Of a DNA stretch of 61,538 nt, positions 1-12,394 are shown piece after piece. The DNA is from Glomus cerebriforme (lineage: Eukaryota > Glomeromycota > Glomeromycetes > Glomerales > Glomeraceae), in contig QKYT01000395.1 of NCBI GenBank assembly GCA_003550305.1, positions 39,106-100,643 on the forward strand. Direction: 5' to 3'. Within the stretch, counting starts at the first letter, position 1, and each line of letters opens with the position of its first letter. The position numbers and the translations under genes are program-made. The notes below the pieces were generated by a model. It searched no databases and was not told the DNA's origin. It saw nothing but the letters and a program-made list of their open reading frames with translations.

Positions 1-1912
1 AAGATTTAACTGGTGATGCTGCTATAGTTAATAGAATTGATAATGAGATTGAGATTCAATCTATGAATATTGATAATGATGGTAATAAAAGTATGGAACA
101 TCCCAGTTTATCAACTAATATGGAGGAGAATAAAATTGACCTTATGGAATTAGATCAAGTATACATATTGCCTGAACAAGATCACAAAAGTAATGATGAA
201 AATATAAATAATATGGGTATAATAGAAAAAAATGGAGGCGCATCATCTGAAAAAAAGGAAAATGAAATAAAGATTGATAAATCAAGTAATTTTCAGAACA
301 CATCTAAAATTAAAGATAAAGGCAAAAAAAGTGGCGATACTTCGGTAAAACCTACAAACCAAGTAGTATCAGGTGAAACTACCGAAACTGAAGTAACTAG
401 TCAAATAGTTGAAACTAGTCATATAGATCATCTTACTGATCTCATGACTCAATTCACTAATCAGATAAATCAGACTTCTTGTCAAACAAATCAATACAAT
501 GCTCAAGGGTCTCAGTCTAGCCAAATACAACAAAAAATTAATAATATAATTCAACACACTAGTCAACAAGTTAACCAAGAAACGCAAAGACAGACAATAC
601 AACCAATTAGTCATGTTTCACAGTCATATAATAGCCAAGTAGATCAGTCAATTAGGAATGTAATTCAACCAACTCAAACTACTATTCAATCTGTTCAAAA
701 TACAGAAGAAACAATTAGTTCTACCAATTTATCAAATGAAATAATAGAGAAGTATCATAAAGTAAGTAATATTTAGATAATTTTACATTTAATATGTGTT
801 TTAATTCAATTGATCATTGTTTTTTTCAAAAAAAAGCTCGATACTATATTATTAGAATTTGATGAAGTGGCAAAAAAGGCTGTTAATGCATATAATGAGT
901 TACATAGATTATTACCAGAAGGAACAGTGATTAAGATAGATCCTCCTACTACTTATAAATGGGATATAATAACTAGTATGCTTGGTATTACTGAAATGAG
1001 CAGATTAGAAAAATATTCTGTATTACAAGGTAAAAAAAAAAAAAAAAAAAATTATTAAAAAAAAAACAAAATAAATATTTATTTATTTTACATATATAGA
1101 TAATGAAAATGAAAACAATTTAAGCGAGGAAAAAGTATATATAGAAAATGAAGAAAATGCACGAGATGAGGAGGCATCATCTGAAACAGAATTTGACGAT
1201 GAAGATATAGACGTACCATCCGATGATCCAGATGATAAGAACTTTAAGTGCAGGTCAACGATCTTGAAACAACCAAATCCAAAAAGGTGGCATAATACAA
1301 GAAGTAATAGGCCACCTAGTGCTAATCTTCGTCAACGAATAAAAAATGATCCTGATTCTTCTAATATTTCAACTATATCCATTACATTAAATAGTTCTTC
1401 AAAGAAAAGACAATCTCAAACCACCTCTAAAAGAACATTAAGAACAAGAAAAGCGGAAGATGAAGAGGACTCTAATACTACTATATCTAATTCTCAGAAA
1501 CACTTGGATCTTGATAAGTATTATGTAGATGGAAGACCACGAAGGCCAGCAAATGGTTTCAGTTACTTTTGTGGAGATATGTGTGCAAAAGTAAGGAATG
1601 AAAAATTACCTATTAGTGGTACAATTGCCTATGCTGCTGAAATATGGAAAAAAATGACAGATGAAGAGAAAAGAGTAAGCAATTGCAATTTTATTTTTAA
1701 GAATATTGTATTATATAATATAATTCCTTTATTATTTATAGCCCTGGTTAGACAGAGGCGAAAAGTCAAAAAGTGAATATCAAGAATTATTAAATAAATG
1801 GAAAGAAGAACAAGAAGAATTGAAAACCAGTAGTATAAGAAAAAGAACAGTATCACCAAAGGTAAAAGGTGGTTCTTCTTCTAAAAAACCTCGTAATNAT
1901 GAATACAAATAA
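1..1912 (+). CDS. HMG-box protein, 5' end outside the window
   Basis: Four exons can be joined in phase with GT..AG introns: 1-761, 837-1029, 1100-1674 and 1742-1912 (TAA). The first exon is open from base 3, so the true start lies upstream; the ATG at 63 is only internal. The first exon encodes a long Gln/Asn/Ser/Thr-rich low-complexity stretch. The third carries acidic and basic clusters. An HMG-box-like domain starts near base 1534 (R-P-R-R-P-A-N-G-F-S-Y-F) and continues across the last intron (P-W-L-D-R-G-E-K-S-K-S-E-Y). The C-terminus is basic and Lys/Ser-rich, as in a nuclear DNA-binding protein. HMG boxes bend or bind DNA. Glomeromycotina genomes are rich in HMG genes, but this box looks more HMGB-like than mating-type-like. 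One N at 1899 leaves one residue unknown. The domain call is firm; the biological role is not known. Confidence 0.8.
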
Positions 1913-2584
1913 GATTTCAGGTAATATTATTATAAAAATGTTGCTATATATTTTTAGTATTGATTATAAGATGTAAACAGGGATGTATTACATTTGATTT
2001 TAATTTAGTTTTAAATTAAAATTTGAAGAACTTTTATAAATTTAGTTATAAGACTGTAAGTTGTTTTATTAAATAAATCAAATAATTGATTTTTTTTTTT
2101 TAATGATCATTAATGAAATAATTTTTGTTATTTAAGAATAATTAGCAGCTCTTTGTATTTCTTTAGTTTTAAAAACCAATTTAATTACTAACACATTACA
2201 TATAATTCATCACTTGTTTCTGCAGAATGAAAAAAATAATAATATAGTAATAATAAATAAAGATAAGGAAATTGTTAAAGGATCAAAAGAAAAAAAATAT
2301 ATAAACAATAATATTATTAATTACTACTATACCATTTAATCCATTTGATTTAAATAATACAAATAAAATTATTAATCAAAATGATAAATTCATTTATATT
2401 ACATGCTTATTTTATTTGTTATATATTTTTTTGTATTTGTATTAAAACTTCTGCTAATAATATTTTAGATAAATTTAATTAATTATTATTAAATAAGATT
2501 TATTTATATATTTTTAATTTATTATTTATAAATATATACTTTATTAATAAAGATATTGAAAAACTTGATTTAACACTAGCATAT
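1913..2584. other. Convergent 3' intergenic DNA, no gene seen
   Basis: This AT-rich DNA lies between two genes that converge tail to tail, the HMG-box gene (+) and RPC25 (-). It holds A/T homopolymers and short TATTAAT-type runs, presumably 3' UTRs of both. I see no open frame with codon-like structure. Confidence 0.6.
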
Positions 2585-3736
2585 TCATTCCCAAGCCCAG
2601 GAAGTTAAACCCAAACCAACTTCAGCTATTGACCCAATAATTTCATAGGTTGCTTGTTTAAGTTTATAAGTTAAAGAAGTAGCAGCTCCTAATAATTTAC
2701 TTTCTTGTAGAACAGAAGTAGCATTTATACCTCCAATTGTATTAGATCCAGTAGCAGTAATATCAGCATTAATAATATTTGATGTTTGTGTATTTGTAGT
2801 ACTTTTGTTATTACCAACAATCATAACATCAGAAGGTAATGAAGAAGAACCAGGTTGTGGAACTTTTTGCCCAGCTACAGCTCCAGTACNTTTTGGTGGT
2901 GGTCCCTTTGTACCAACATCTGTAAATTGTTCTTCTATANCCCTAAATTTTATAGGATGATCTTTATCCATATACATATATAAATATTTATCTTCTGCTG
3001 ATTTCCATAAATTTTCTGGTAATGGATTATCCCATAATNTTACCCACACTTGTGATCCAAAATCGCTAAATTATTGTCAGAAATTCATTAGAAATAATAT
3101 TGAAAAATGTATTTGTGATAATAACTTACAATCTCCAGCCATCATCATTATTTGTGGGAATTAATATATCATCAAAATATCCTAAAGTCACTACAAAATA
3201 AATAAATATATTTGTTAAAATGTATAAATAAAACCCCACGAGAATAATGATTAATCAAAAAGTATTGAGGATCTTTTTTCACATACCTTTAACTCCCTCA
3301 GGTGTATTACTTGATACTTTTCCTTCCAGTATCTCACCAATGAAAGGTCGAAATACAACTAATTGAAATTTGACTATATTATAACGATTAATTTTTATTT
3401 TTAAATAATTAATTAATACAATCATAACTTTTATACACGTTAATATGAATACCTTTAGCATAACTAGCACCATTCCCATAATGCACTATTTCCTCACTTG
3501 CAGATAGTATATCAAATAAACATATACACAATCCAACTTCTTGAATAATCTATCATACATAATAAAACAGATTAAAATACTAGAATATTCGGAATCAATA
3601 AATGTTATTTGAATTATTTACCTACTTTATTTGCATAAATTCGATTAATTTCGTCGGTTAATGCATCATATTTAGATTTATAAAAATCATAAGGTTGTAT
3701 GTGAATTGTGTCTTTCAAAGTCGATAATATGAACAT
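2585..3736 (-). CDS. RPC25: RNA polymerase III subunit RPC25/POLR3H (RPC8)
   Basis: Five exons on the minus strand join in phase: 3736-3626, 3549-3453, 3373-3287, 3190-3130 and 3065-2585, giving about 278 residues. The ATG at 3736 begins MFILSTLKDT, matching the N-terminus of the Pol III stalk subunit. Conserved stretches follow: EVGLCICLFDI, VVFRPFIGEILEGKV, SPEGV-like NTPEGV, LGYFDDILIP, VWV.LW, IKFRVIEEQF-like, and a C-terminal GSIAEVGLGLTSWAWE. This is the SHS2/RPB7-N domain followed by an S1-like OB fold. With RPC17 it forms the stalk of Pol III, used in initiation of tRNA and 5S genes. The protein is about 70 residues longer than the human one because of a Ser/Thr/Asn/Gly-rich insertion just before the conserved C-terminal motif. 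Three N bases (2890, 2940, 3039) leave unknown residues. It shares a 261-bp divergent upstream region with FANCD2. Confidence 0.93.
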
Positions 3737-3997
3737 AATTTTTTTTGCAAAAAGGAAAAAAAGGAATACAAAAAAACTTATCTGTTATTGTTATAGGGTG
3801 CTACCTTGCCAGTTGACCCTGTACGACTTATTTTCTTGACTCACAACACTAGGAGGTAATTTTTTGCCTCTGGTACGTGCTTGTAAGACGTACAGATCAT
3901 ACAATTTGATTGGTTAAAAAAAAATCAGTGGAAATACGCGTTATAAAATAAAAAAGTCATTCTTTGGTTCTCACACATATTATTTTACCTTAACATA
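3737..3997. promoter_or_regulatory. Divergent promoter region RPC25 / FANCD2
   Basis: Only 261 bp separate the two start codons, so this segment must hold both promoters and 5' UTRs. It is less AT-rich than other spacers around 3798-3905. No clear TATA box or known motif stands out. The boundary call rests on the two ATG positions, 3736 (-) and 3998 (+). Confidence 0.6.
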
Positions 3998-6900
3998 ATG
4001 TCACAAGTTACTCAAGAACAGAAGTCAATATTTCATATTCTAACTTCCGAGGCTGGTTTAAGGTTGAAAAATAGTGGACCACATGAATTGGGTAATATAT
4101 AGCTATATTTATATTAAATACGAAAGATACTCAAAATCTTTTAATGGAACGAATTTTAAAGGTTTCGTAACCTGTAACGCGTCCGTAAAAATACTTAGTA
4201 TAAAACGACAACCAAAATTCTTCTTGTTTTAATTTTCTAGTTAAATTAATTCTTTGTCTGATACGTTTATGAACATTATACATATAATAGGAGTAGAACC
4301 TTCAATTTTTCGGCGCGAACTTTGTCAAAAGTTTTTGTCACATCCGCAGTATCCCGATCCAATTATTGATCAATTTTTAGAAGCATTACAAGAACTGTTT
4401 GACGAGGACCCATTACAATTCATAATGTGTTTAAAACCCCTTTCAATGAACGGAGAATCAAGATTGTAAATAATACAAACTTTTCATCGGTATTTAAGGT
4501 TGTCTCTTTATTATTGATTATAAAAATTTTATTTTATTCAATTAGCGATACTACGACAGATAGTTTGATCAGAATTCTATTGGGCATCGATTTTATTCAA
4601 TCGAATCTAATTGATAAATTATTAGAGAGATTACCAACATTCATTTCAGATTCAGATAATGATAATATTGAATCGCCAATTCCACAATTGATATTACAAC
4701 AATTGAAATGGTTGGAACATACTGTTGACCCTCTTCGTTTAACAGAAAAAATACTGGAGGTAAAGGCATTATTTTATGAATACAATTTGTGAAAACATTT
4801 ACGGTTTGTAATCTATTAAACTAATTTTCGAATATTATATTTTCCTTAAAAGATGATTCCCATCACTCCTTTAGATATTCAGAGAGAAATTATAACAAAT
4901 TTACCTGAAATTATTAATGATTCAGAACAGAAAGTAGTATAATTTTATTATTTGTTAGTATATATTTACCTGTAATTAATACGCGTAATAAATATAAAAT
5001 TCTTTATATCGCATTTTTAGACTGTTATTCAAACTCTGATAGAATTGATGGACCAAAATCATCGATTAATAGTCCCTATCCTTGACGCACTCTCTAATTT
5101 TACAGTACAAGAAGACTACATGAACAAAATTCACGAAACGATCTTTGATCGACTTGAATCAGCAGATTTGGAAGATTTACCACTTGTTATTAAATTCTTG
5201 CTTCAAACGGCTACATCAGAAGATGCTTATGAAGTACGCGGTTCATTAGCAATTTTATTTTCACATTTTATAAATGAATTAAATATTAATATATTTCTAG
5301 ATCGTTAAACAAATTAGAGAAAAGGTCGATTTTCGTTCAATAGGAAGATTACAGAATGAAGCAAATCAATCGAAGCGTAATCAAAAGAAAAAAAAGGAAC
5401 AAGTTCCTGAGTCTTTGATCCTTGATTCAATTAAAAATGGAATTCAATTTCATAAGTTCATTATGGACGCGTGGATTAAAGCAATTAATGATGTCAAAGT
5501 GCCGGTACACAGTTTTGACTTGTATAATTATTAAAAAAAAAACTTGGATTTTAGAAAATTGATTTTGACTCCTTATTTTGTTAGACAAAACACATGATCA
5601 TTGACATATTAATTTTGTTAATTATGCATTCAATTCCGGGTGCAAAGAAAAAAGTTGAAAATATATTTCGTAAAAAGATTGAAAATGGTCTCTTTACAAG
5701 GAAGCTTTTAGAAGAGGCCATCACGTGTCATTACGAAGGCTTGCAAGAATATTTTAACAATATTATTTCACTTTCAGAAAGTCTCCTTCGATCCAGTCAA
5801 CAGCAAGCAACATTAGCACGGGCTGCTTGTTCGTTATATAAAAGTTCTTTTATAGTATACGAAACTTATGAACAACAAGAAATTGTAGCCTCATTAGTAA
5901 CACATATAGGTAGTGGTTCAAATACTGAGGCAGATTCTGCACTATCAGTACTTTCACATCTCGTTGAAGCGGATCTTGTAAAGATAAGCCGATTCGCGAT
6001 TTTTGTAAAAGGGATCTTGGATTATTTGGATAATCTTTCGGTAGACCAAATAAGAATATTATTTGACGTGTTAAGCAAACTAATACATGAGGTAATTACT
6101 ATGTGTTAACAAAAATTATTCAGTTAACTATTTATTAATTAAGTTCGAAATCATTAAAGGATGCTAACAATGGGGATGGTAACAGTGGTTTACTTTCCGA
6201 GTTTTCGATTGTTATTCAAAAACAATTGTCAAATCCTAGTGAGAAATATAAACAGATTGGAGTCATTGGAGCTTTAGCTTTAGTGAAAACTTTGGGCGCT
6301 AAAGAATTAAGTTCAAATTATGATAATTCAAATACTAGTAAGTTGCGTAGTAATTTTGTTAAGCTGCTTGTTTTTAATTAGTCATAACTATTAGATTTGA
6401 ATTTTTTTTTTCATAGGTTCAAATAACTCAGACAAGCGTAATCCCTTCTTAAATGTAATAAAAGAAAACCTTGCAAAAATTGAACGACATTGTGTAAGAT
6501 CAATGGTAATTATAATTTAATAACTGATTTACATGTATGTATTCACTATCTTACCTTGAAATTTACTCCATATTTTTTAAGGCTTGTCTTTCTTTCGCGT
6601 ATGATGAGCTCGCCCATTTTATTTCCCATAATCTTTTAGATGAAGACCTTGTCATTTGGATCAGTGATAAACTGGCTTCTCCATTTCAAGATTTCTTTAT
6701 CTTGGATGATGATGACGTATCAGGCTATAATAAGGAGGCTTATCATTTACCGCAGATACCAATCGAACCTTGGATGAAAATAGATGTATGAAAAAAGACA
6801 CGTATTTCTATTGGTCGTTTTTGTATTTCTCACGCTTAATACATTTTGAACATATTTAGGGTGAATTATTCAACAATATATATCCCTTGTTATGTGAGCC

Positions 6901-9754
6901 TTATGTATCCACAGATGTACGTACAAGTCTTGGTATAAAACGGGATTGGATAATAAGCTCTTGTTCAATGTTTAAATTATGGCAAGCGTGCGAAAAAGCA
7001 AAAAATAAGGGAACATTAGAAGAGATCGATGCCTTATTGGGTATGGGGATACTTATGTACGAAAAGCAAACAGCTGACGTAAGTGTTTTGTGATTTTTCT
7101 TCGCGCTTATTTATTTTCATTTTAATTGTTTATTATTATATTATCTAGCATATGAAAAGTAATAACTATACAAAATTAATGTGTGAAACTGCATGTAACG
7201 CGTTATTCTATGCTATTAATTGGTAAGCTATTAAAAAGATAAAAATATAGGTTAAATGTATTTTTTTATATTGATACATTGATATAAACTGGTTAGGTTT
7301 CGAGAAATCGTCAATGCATTTTGGAGTCAATCTGATATTGATGATGCAACTAGTAGTAAGTTATATTTTGTATTATTCCTCTTTATTTACCAATTTTAAT
7401 AACGAGATTTAAACTTCATCAATTGGTCAGAAAAAATAATAAGAAGGTTACAGAATATAAATGAATTAGAGAATCTTTTGACCGAGTTATTAGAAATAAC
7501 TCCAACCTTTCAGCCCTTCGGATTCGGAATACCTACACAAAAACCGGTTACAAAAGTCAGAGTCATTTCTGTGCCAGTTGGTTCTTCACAAAGAAATATT
7601 ATTAGAGCAGGCAAGACAGCAAGAAGATCGGCTATTAGTAAAGGGAAAATCCTAAGTGCTCGTAGAATTGAAGAACAAGAAGAAGAACAAAGCAAGATTA
7701 ATGATTCTGCTGCGCAATTTATGTGCGCTGCGGATTTAAGACCTTTAATGCGCGAGCTTGAAATGGAAATATTTGGTATTCTAAAGTATGGAGAATTTAA
7801 AAAGCCTCAAGATGATTATGGGGATAACGATGATGAACCTAAAGATGAGAAATATAATGAAGTCTCCGATGATAAAATTCGATTACAACCAAAAGAAATT
7901 ATTTATCTTCTTGAAGATCTTAATCGAAAGCTTGAACATAAAATATCTGCATCGTCGATGAATATACCTTTTTTTGCCAAAAAGTCGAAAAAGAACGAAA
8001 TTAATACAAAATCAAAAGGATTTGGCTTAATTTCACGGAAATCCGCATTGGAAATTGTTAGTACCGTCTCTGAAAAATATTTGCCAATCCTATTAAATCA
8101 ATTTGAGTCGATTTGTAACTTACTTGATCCGGACAATGATGTCTTATTGGAAAGAAATGAATTAAACGAAACCCAAAAGTGTCTTGAATTAATATTGGAA
8201 ATAATTCATCGACTGGTTTCATGGTCTGATTTAAAGAGTCCGGATAACGTACAAACATTAATAAATATTTTGAACCAAATTTCTTCAAAAGGTGATTCAC
8301 CATCATCTGAACCCACGGTTACATCGATGCAACGTGATTTTCTTCAAAAATTTATCACAGATGCATTTGAATATTTGCTTAAATTTTCATCAAAAATTCC
8401 AACTGCAAATTTGGCTATTCTATTTCATAAAATACTTTGTAAGATTAATGAATTTGCACCTGATCCAAATGAATTATCTGTTGAATCTGGAAATATTGCA
8501 CGATATTTTGTAACCAACCAATGGCAGGATCGAAAACAATTGAAACCTACCTCGATTATATATCTTATACAACAAGACATTCATTATTCGATGGATAAAA
8601 TAGAAAGAATCAAATATTATGCTGATTTGGTTCTTCCTTCTCTTGAAAATAACGAGGAAGAAGTATTACAAGAAAATCCATTATTTAACAAAGATACGTT
8701 CCAATATTTCTACAAGGCATTATCTATAGAGTTGATTGAGACTTTACGGGAATTTAAGATGAACGGGACTACAGAGGAAATCTTATTACAATTTACCGGC
8801 ATGGTCTATTGTTGGCAAAGATTAGTCTCTTTTATAAAGAAAAATCATAAGCGGGTTATACTCTCTGTGGTGTTGAGATACGGTCGTGGATTTATTGATT
8901 TATTTGTTAAAAAAATGTTACCATTCATGGATGAGAGTTTCAAATTACATCGAGATGTAACATTGACAATCTTTAAAGATTTTCAGAGTGCAACTCGAAA
9001 TATTCAGACACTTTGTACTCATGTGAAGGTAGCAAAAGAGACTATGTTGGCTGCAATGGTCCCAGCTGTAAAAAAGTCTTTGGAAATAGTAATTTTTCAA
9101 GTTAAGGCTATGTTACAACATAACGGGTGCCCTCCCGAAGCATTTTTCATGGGAGCTCTTAAATTCCGTGATATTGAAGGAAATTTAATCGACCCCGATA
9201 TGCCTATAAACGAGGATACGAGAGATGAAGTAAATTCGGTTCTGAATGACAATGACGATGACGATGGTGATGATGAAGACGTAGAACAAATAGATGATGA
9301 AGAAAAACATGAGGAAAACGATGATATTAATGAGGTAGCGTCAGTAACTTCGAGATCTACCGATAAAGGTCGTAAACGGAAGGATAAAAGGAAAACTGTC
9401 TCCTCACAATTTGACGATGATGTAGAAATGGAAGATTATTCATTTGAAAAGAAAGATAGTAACAAATCTGAAGATGAAGAAGTTGACGATGTATCAGTTG
9501 CAAAAACTGATTCCATAGATTCTGATATTGAACAAGATATAATTGACCTCATAGATGAATATAATGAAGAGGAAGAATTAGGGAGCTGTAATAGAAAGCG
9601 TGGCGAACATGTTTTATATTCAGCAGATGATGATGAGAATGAGGGTGAGAATTCTGAAGGTAACAATAGTATGAATTTATCATTGTCAGCGGTGGCATCT
9701 TCATCTTCCAAATCAACGCAAAAACGACCAAGGAAAGTTAAGAGAGTTAAATGA
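3998..9754 (+). CDS. FANCD2: Fanconi anaemia protein FANCD2 orthologue
   Basis: Fourteen exons join in phase: 3998-4091, 4291-4465, 4546-4759, 4853-4936, 5021-5233, 5301-5504, 5585-6091, 6160-6337, 6417-6505, 6582-6785, 6860-7078, 7149-7222, 7297-7355 and 7431-9754, about 1545 residues (animal proteins are about 1450). The ends of exons 4 and 6 are my best choice among close alternatives. Matches to FANCD2 run the whole length: LLGIDFIQ, QLKWLEHTVD, LEDLPLVIKFLL, DAWIKAI, WFREIVNAF, LLEDLNRKLE, LRYGRGFIDLFVKK. The monoubiquitination site is preserved in FVKGILDYLDNL, with the Lys near residue 470 (codon 6008-6010) aligning to human K561. The tail from about residue 1375 is strongly acidic and ends in a basic, NLS-like KRPRKVKRVK. 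FANCD2 pairs with FANCI and clamps DNA in interstrand-crosslink repair in the nucleus. Confidence 0.95.
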
Positions 9755-10190
9755 ACAAAATCTAATTTTATTTGACGTTATTTTAAATAATAAATGTTCT
9801 ATTCTCACCTACATAATTCGCTGTTTACATCTAACTCAATAAAATTAGGCTAAGTTTTTGTGAAAGCAGTATAAAGTCGATCAAATGTCAATATACTTTT
9901 TTTAAAGTTACAATTTGATTCACATAATGATTTGTTCCAAATTTAAATATTATTATTAATATATATACAACTTACTAATTAATTTTAGTGCAAAAAAATA
10001 GTTCACAACAGGTTGTGTTCCTTTTTTTAAACAAAAAAGGAAATTCGTGTTCATGATGAACGAGATTTTACTGTAATCGTAGCAACATTTATAATAAAAC
10101 TGCGTTTTTTTTTTTCGTTTTAAGCTGCTTCATTTGGTTTTGAAATTTTTTTTGTATAGTTCTCGTTTTTTTTTTTTTNAAAAAAAAAAA
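9755..10190. other. Intergenic DNA between FANCD2 and the lyase-family gene
   Basis: This AT-rich spacer holds the FANCD2 3' UTR and the upstream region of the next gene. It ends in a T-run, a single N and an A-run directly before the ATG at 10191. The N marks an unresolved homopolymer palindrome. Nothing else is recognised. Confidence 0.55.
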
Positions 10191-11564
10191 ATGTCGTTAT
10201 TGAGACCTAAAATTATAGTTTTTATATTTGTTGCTACAATATTCTTTCTTATATTTTGGCCAACAAATTATAATTATTCAAATCAAACATGTTTACCATT
10301 AAATAATGGATCACCAGGACCAGTTCTTGACGCAATTAGAACAACAATTATAACAGATTCAAAGGGAGAGCAGAAAGAATATTTAAATGCTAAGGGATAT
10401 ATTACATATCTTCATACACTTCGTAAACAACATCAAGCAGCAATATCAGCATTAACACGTAGCGCGGATAGAGCAGTAGCAAACAATACAGTATATTCAG
10501 TAACGTTAAAACCACAATTACCACCATCAGGAGATGAGCATGATTATATGTCATTAGGAAGATATTTTTGGCCTGATCCAACTAAACCTGATGGATTACC
10601 GTATATTCGTAAAGATGGTTATGTTAACCCTGAATTTTTTACTATTCTAGATTATGTTTATATGAGACAAATGTTTAGGGAAGTACAAGATTTAGGATTT
10701 GCATATTTTTTTACTAGGAATGAGACATACGTACAAAAGGCAATGTATCGTATTAGAGAATGGTTTTTAGATGAAAAAACTAAAATGAATCCAAATTTAA
10801 AATATGCTGGATTTAGAAAAGGGGAAGTTATGGGATGGAAAACTGGTGTTTTAGATTTTCATCAAATATTTAGAATGTTACAAGCAATACCACTTATGAG
10901 ATATTCAAATCAATGGGATCCAAGCATCGAAGTAGGATTAAAAGCATGGTTATCGGAATATTATGTTTGGTTTACTACTTCAAAAATGGGCAGAGGAGAA
11001 GGAAGGGCAAAGAATAATCATGGTACATTTTATGACGTACAAGCATTATTTTTATTAGATTATCTTGGTAGATATGATGAAGCGAAATTATTTATTAAAC
11101 AATCCGTAGAAAATCGGATAAATAATGGCATATTACCTACAGGACAACAACCACATGAAACTGAAAGACCAACATCATGGTTTTATTCAATATTTAATTT
11201 GCAAGGTTTATTCATGTTAGCTGAAAGAGCTGATCATTTTGATTTTGATGCTTGGAATTACGTTGGACCTGAAGGTCAAAGTATACGTAAAGCTGTTGAC
11301 TATTTATTATCTTATGCTTTAAATGGTGGTGAAGGTTGGCCTGTAAAAAATATTAAAGGGTTTGAAATGAATGATTATGTTAAAATTTTAGAATTATCTT
11401 ACATCATTTGGGGTGATGAAAAATATTTAGATTCTATTGAAGAATTAAGACCAAAAGCTAAAGCTGAACAAGCTGCTGGTCTTAAATTGGCTAAATGGGA
11501 AGATAATTACCTTTGTGACATAGCTTTATTGACTAATCGTTTACTTTGGACTTGTTTATATTAA
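10191..11564 (+). CDS. Alginate-lyase-family (PF05426-like) protein with N-terminal membrane anchor
   Basis: A single intronless exon encodes 457 residues. I chose the ATG at 10191 because upstream codons run through homopolymers. Residues about 7-24 form one hydrophobic segment after a short basic N-terminus, suiting a signal anchor or uncleaved signal, so the catalytic domain would face the secretory lumen or outside. Family hallmarks are seen: DYMSLGRYFWPDP and GLPYIRKDGYVNPE near residues 110-140, W-F-L-D, and an N-N-H-G-T-F-Y motif at residues 275-281, followed by R326 and Y332 in RPTSWFY. In PL5-type lyases Asn/His plus Arg and Tyr are the catalytic set, so these residues fit an active alpha/alpha-barrel polysaccharide lyase. 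The substrate (glucuronan, alginate or another uronate polymer) cannot be told from the sequence. Confidence 0.8.
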   Translation: MSLLRPKIIVFIFVATIFFLIFWPTNYNYSNQTCLPLNNGSPGPVLDAIRTTIITDSKGEQKEYLNAKGYITYLHTLRKQHQAAISALTRSADRAVANNTVYSVTLKPQLPPSGDEHDYMSLGRYFWPDPTKPDGLPYIRKDGYVNPEFFTILDYVYMRQMFREVQDLGFAYFFTRNETYVQKAMYRIREWFLDEKTKMNPNLKYAGFRKGEVMGWKTGVLDFHQIFRMLQAIPLMRYSNQWDPSIEVGLKAWLSEYYVWFTTSKMGRGEGRAKNNHGTFYDVQALFLLDYLGRYDEAKLFIKQSVENRINNGILPTGQQPHETERPTSWFYSIFNLQGLFMLAERADHFDFDAWNYVGPEGQSIRKAVDYLLSYALNGGEGWPVKNIKGFEMNDYVKILELSYIIWGDEKYLDSIEELRPKAKAEQAAGLKLAKWEDNYLCDIALLTNRLLWTCLY

Positions 11565-12394
11565 TAAAATTTGTTGACGGGACAAATATATATATAATAA
11601 TATTAATGTACTTTAAAAAACATTGAAACTCTAGATATTTTTTATATAAACTATATTATATTATTATTAAAGTTAACATTTATATAATAATTCATAAAAA
11701 ATGAAACCATAAATCCGAATATTTGTAATGGATCCACCGCCAACAAATAAAGGTTTGAGAACTGAAATTAAGATTTTAGTAAAAATGAAAAGTGTGATAA
11801 TTATAGATTTTATTCATTATAATATACATAATATGGTATGTTGTTAATTACTATGCTAATTAATAAATTTAATGTTTATTTTCAAGAACCAAACCTATCA
11901 AAATAAAAGTAAATATAATGCTAACTAAAAATTGGTAAATTGAAGGTAATTTTAAAGTTACATTTTTGAAAAGAATTTTTTGAACCATTTATTTTAATTT
12001 CTAAAGTGGTAGATATTGCAAGTACAGGTATAATTGCTATTCTTAAAGTTTTTAATCTTATTCTAAAACTTTATTATTTGTGTGTTTGATTTTGAAATTA
12101 ACATTCAGATTATATATTAAATTTAATAGGTATTCTTTTATTTATACTATAATGCAAATTTGTCTGTAAACTTTTTAAATTTAAATTATAGTATAATAAG
12201 GATTTTGGTATATTTACTAAAAGCTAATTATTTTACTTAAGTTATTTTACAAATAATCATTTTATTTAAGCCATTTTACTAATAATTCATTTGACTAATA
12301 GGATATTTTGCCAAATCTATTTTACCAAATAGTTATTATACAAAATTTATTTTACTAAATTTTATAAATATTAATAAAATTTAGCATTTAAAAT
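11565..12394. other. AT-rich non-coding DNA
   Basis: No gene is seen. From about 12230 to 12360 the DNA consists of loosely repeated TTTTACTAAAT-like words, a low-complexity pattern that may be the end of an old repeat. Confidence 0.5.

Noticed and set aside
3798..3905. Possible tRNA or small RNA in the RPC25/FANCD2 spacer
   Set aside because: I could not fold a cloverleaf or find A and B boxes with proper spacing.
8058..8513. Extra frames inside FANCD2
   Set aside because: Shadows of the last FANCD2 exon, which matches the family in one frame throughout.
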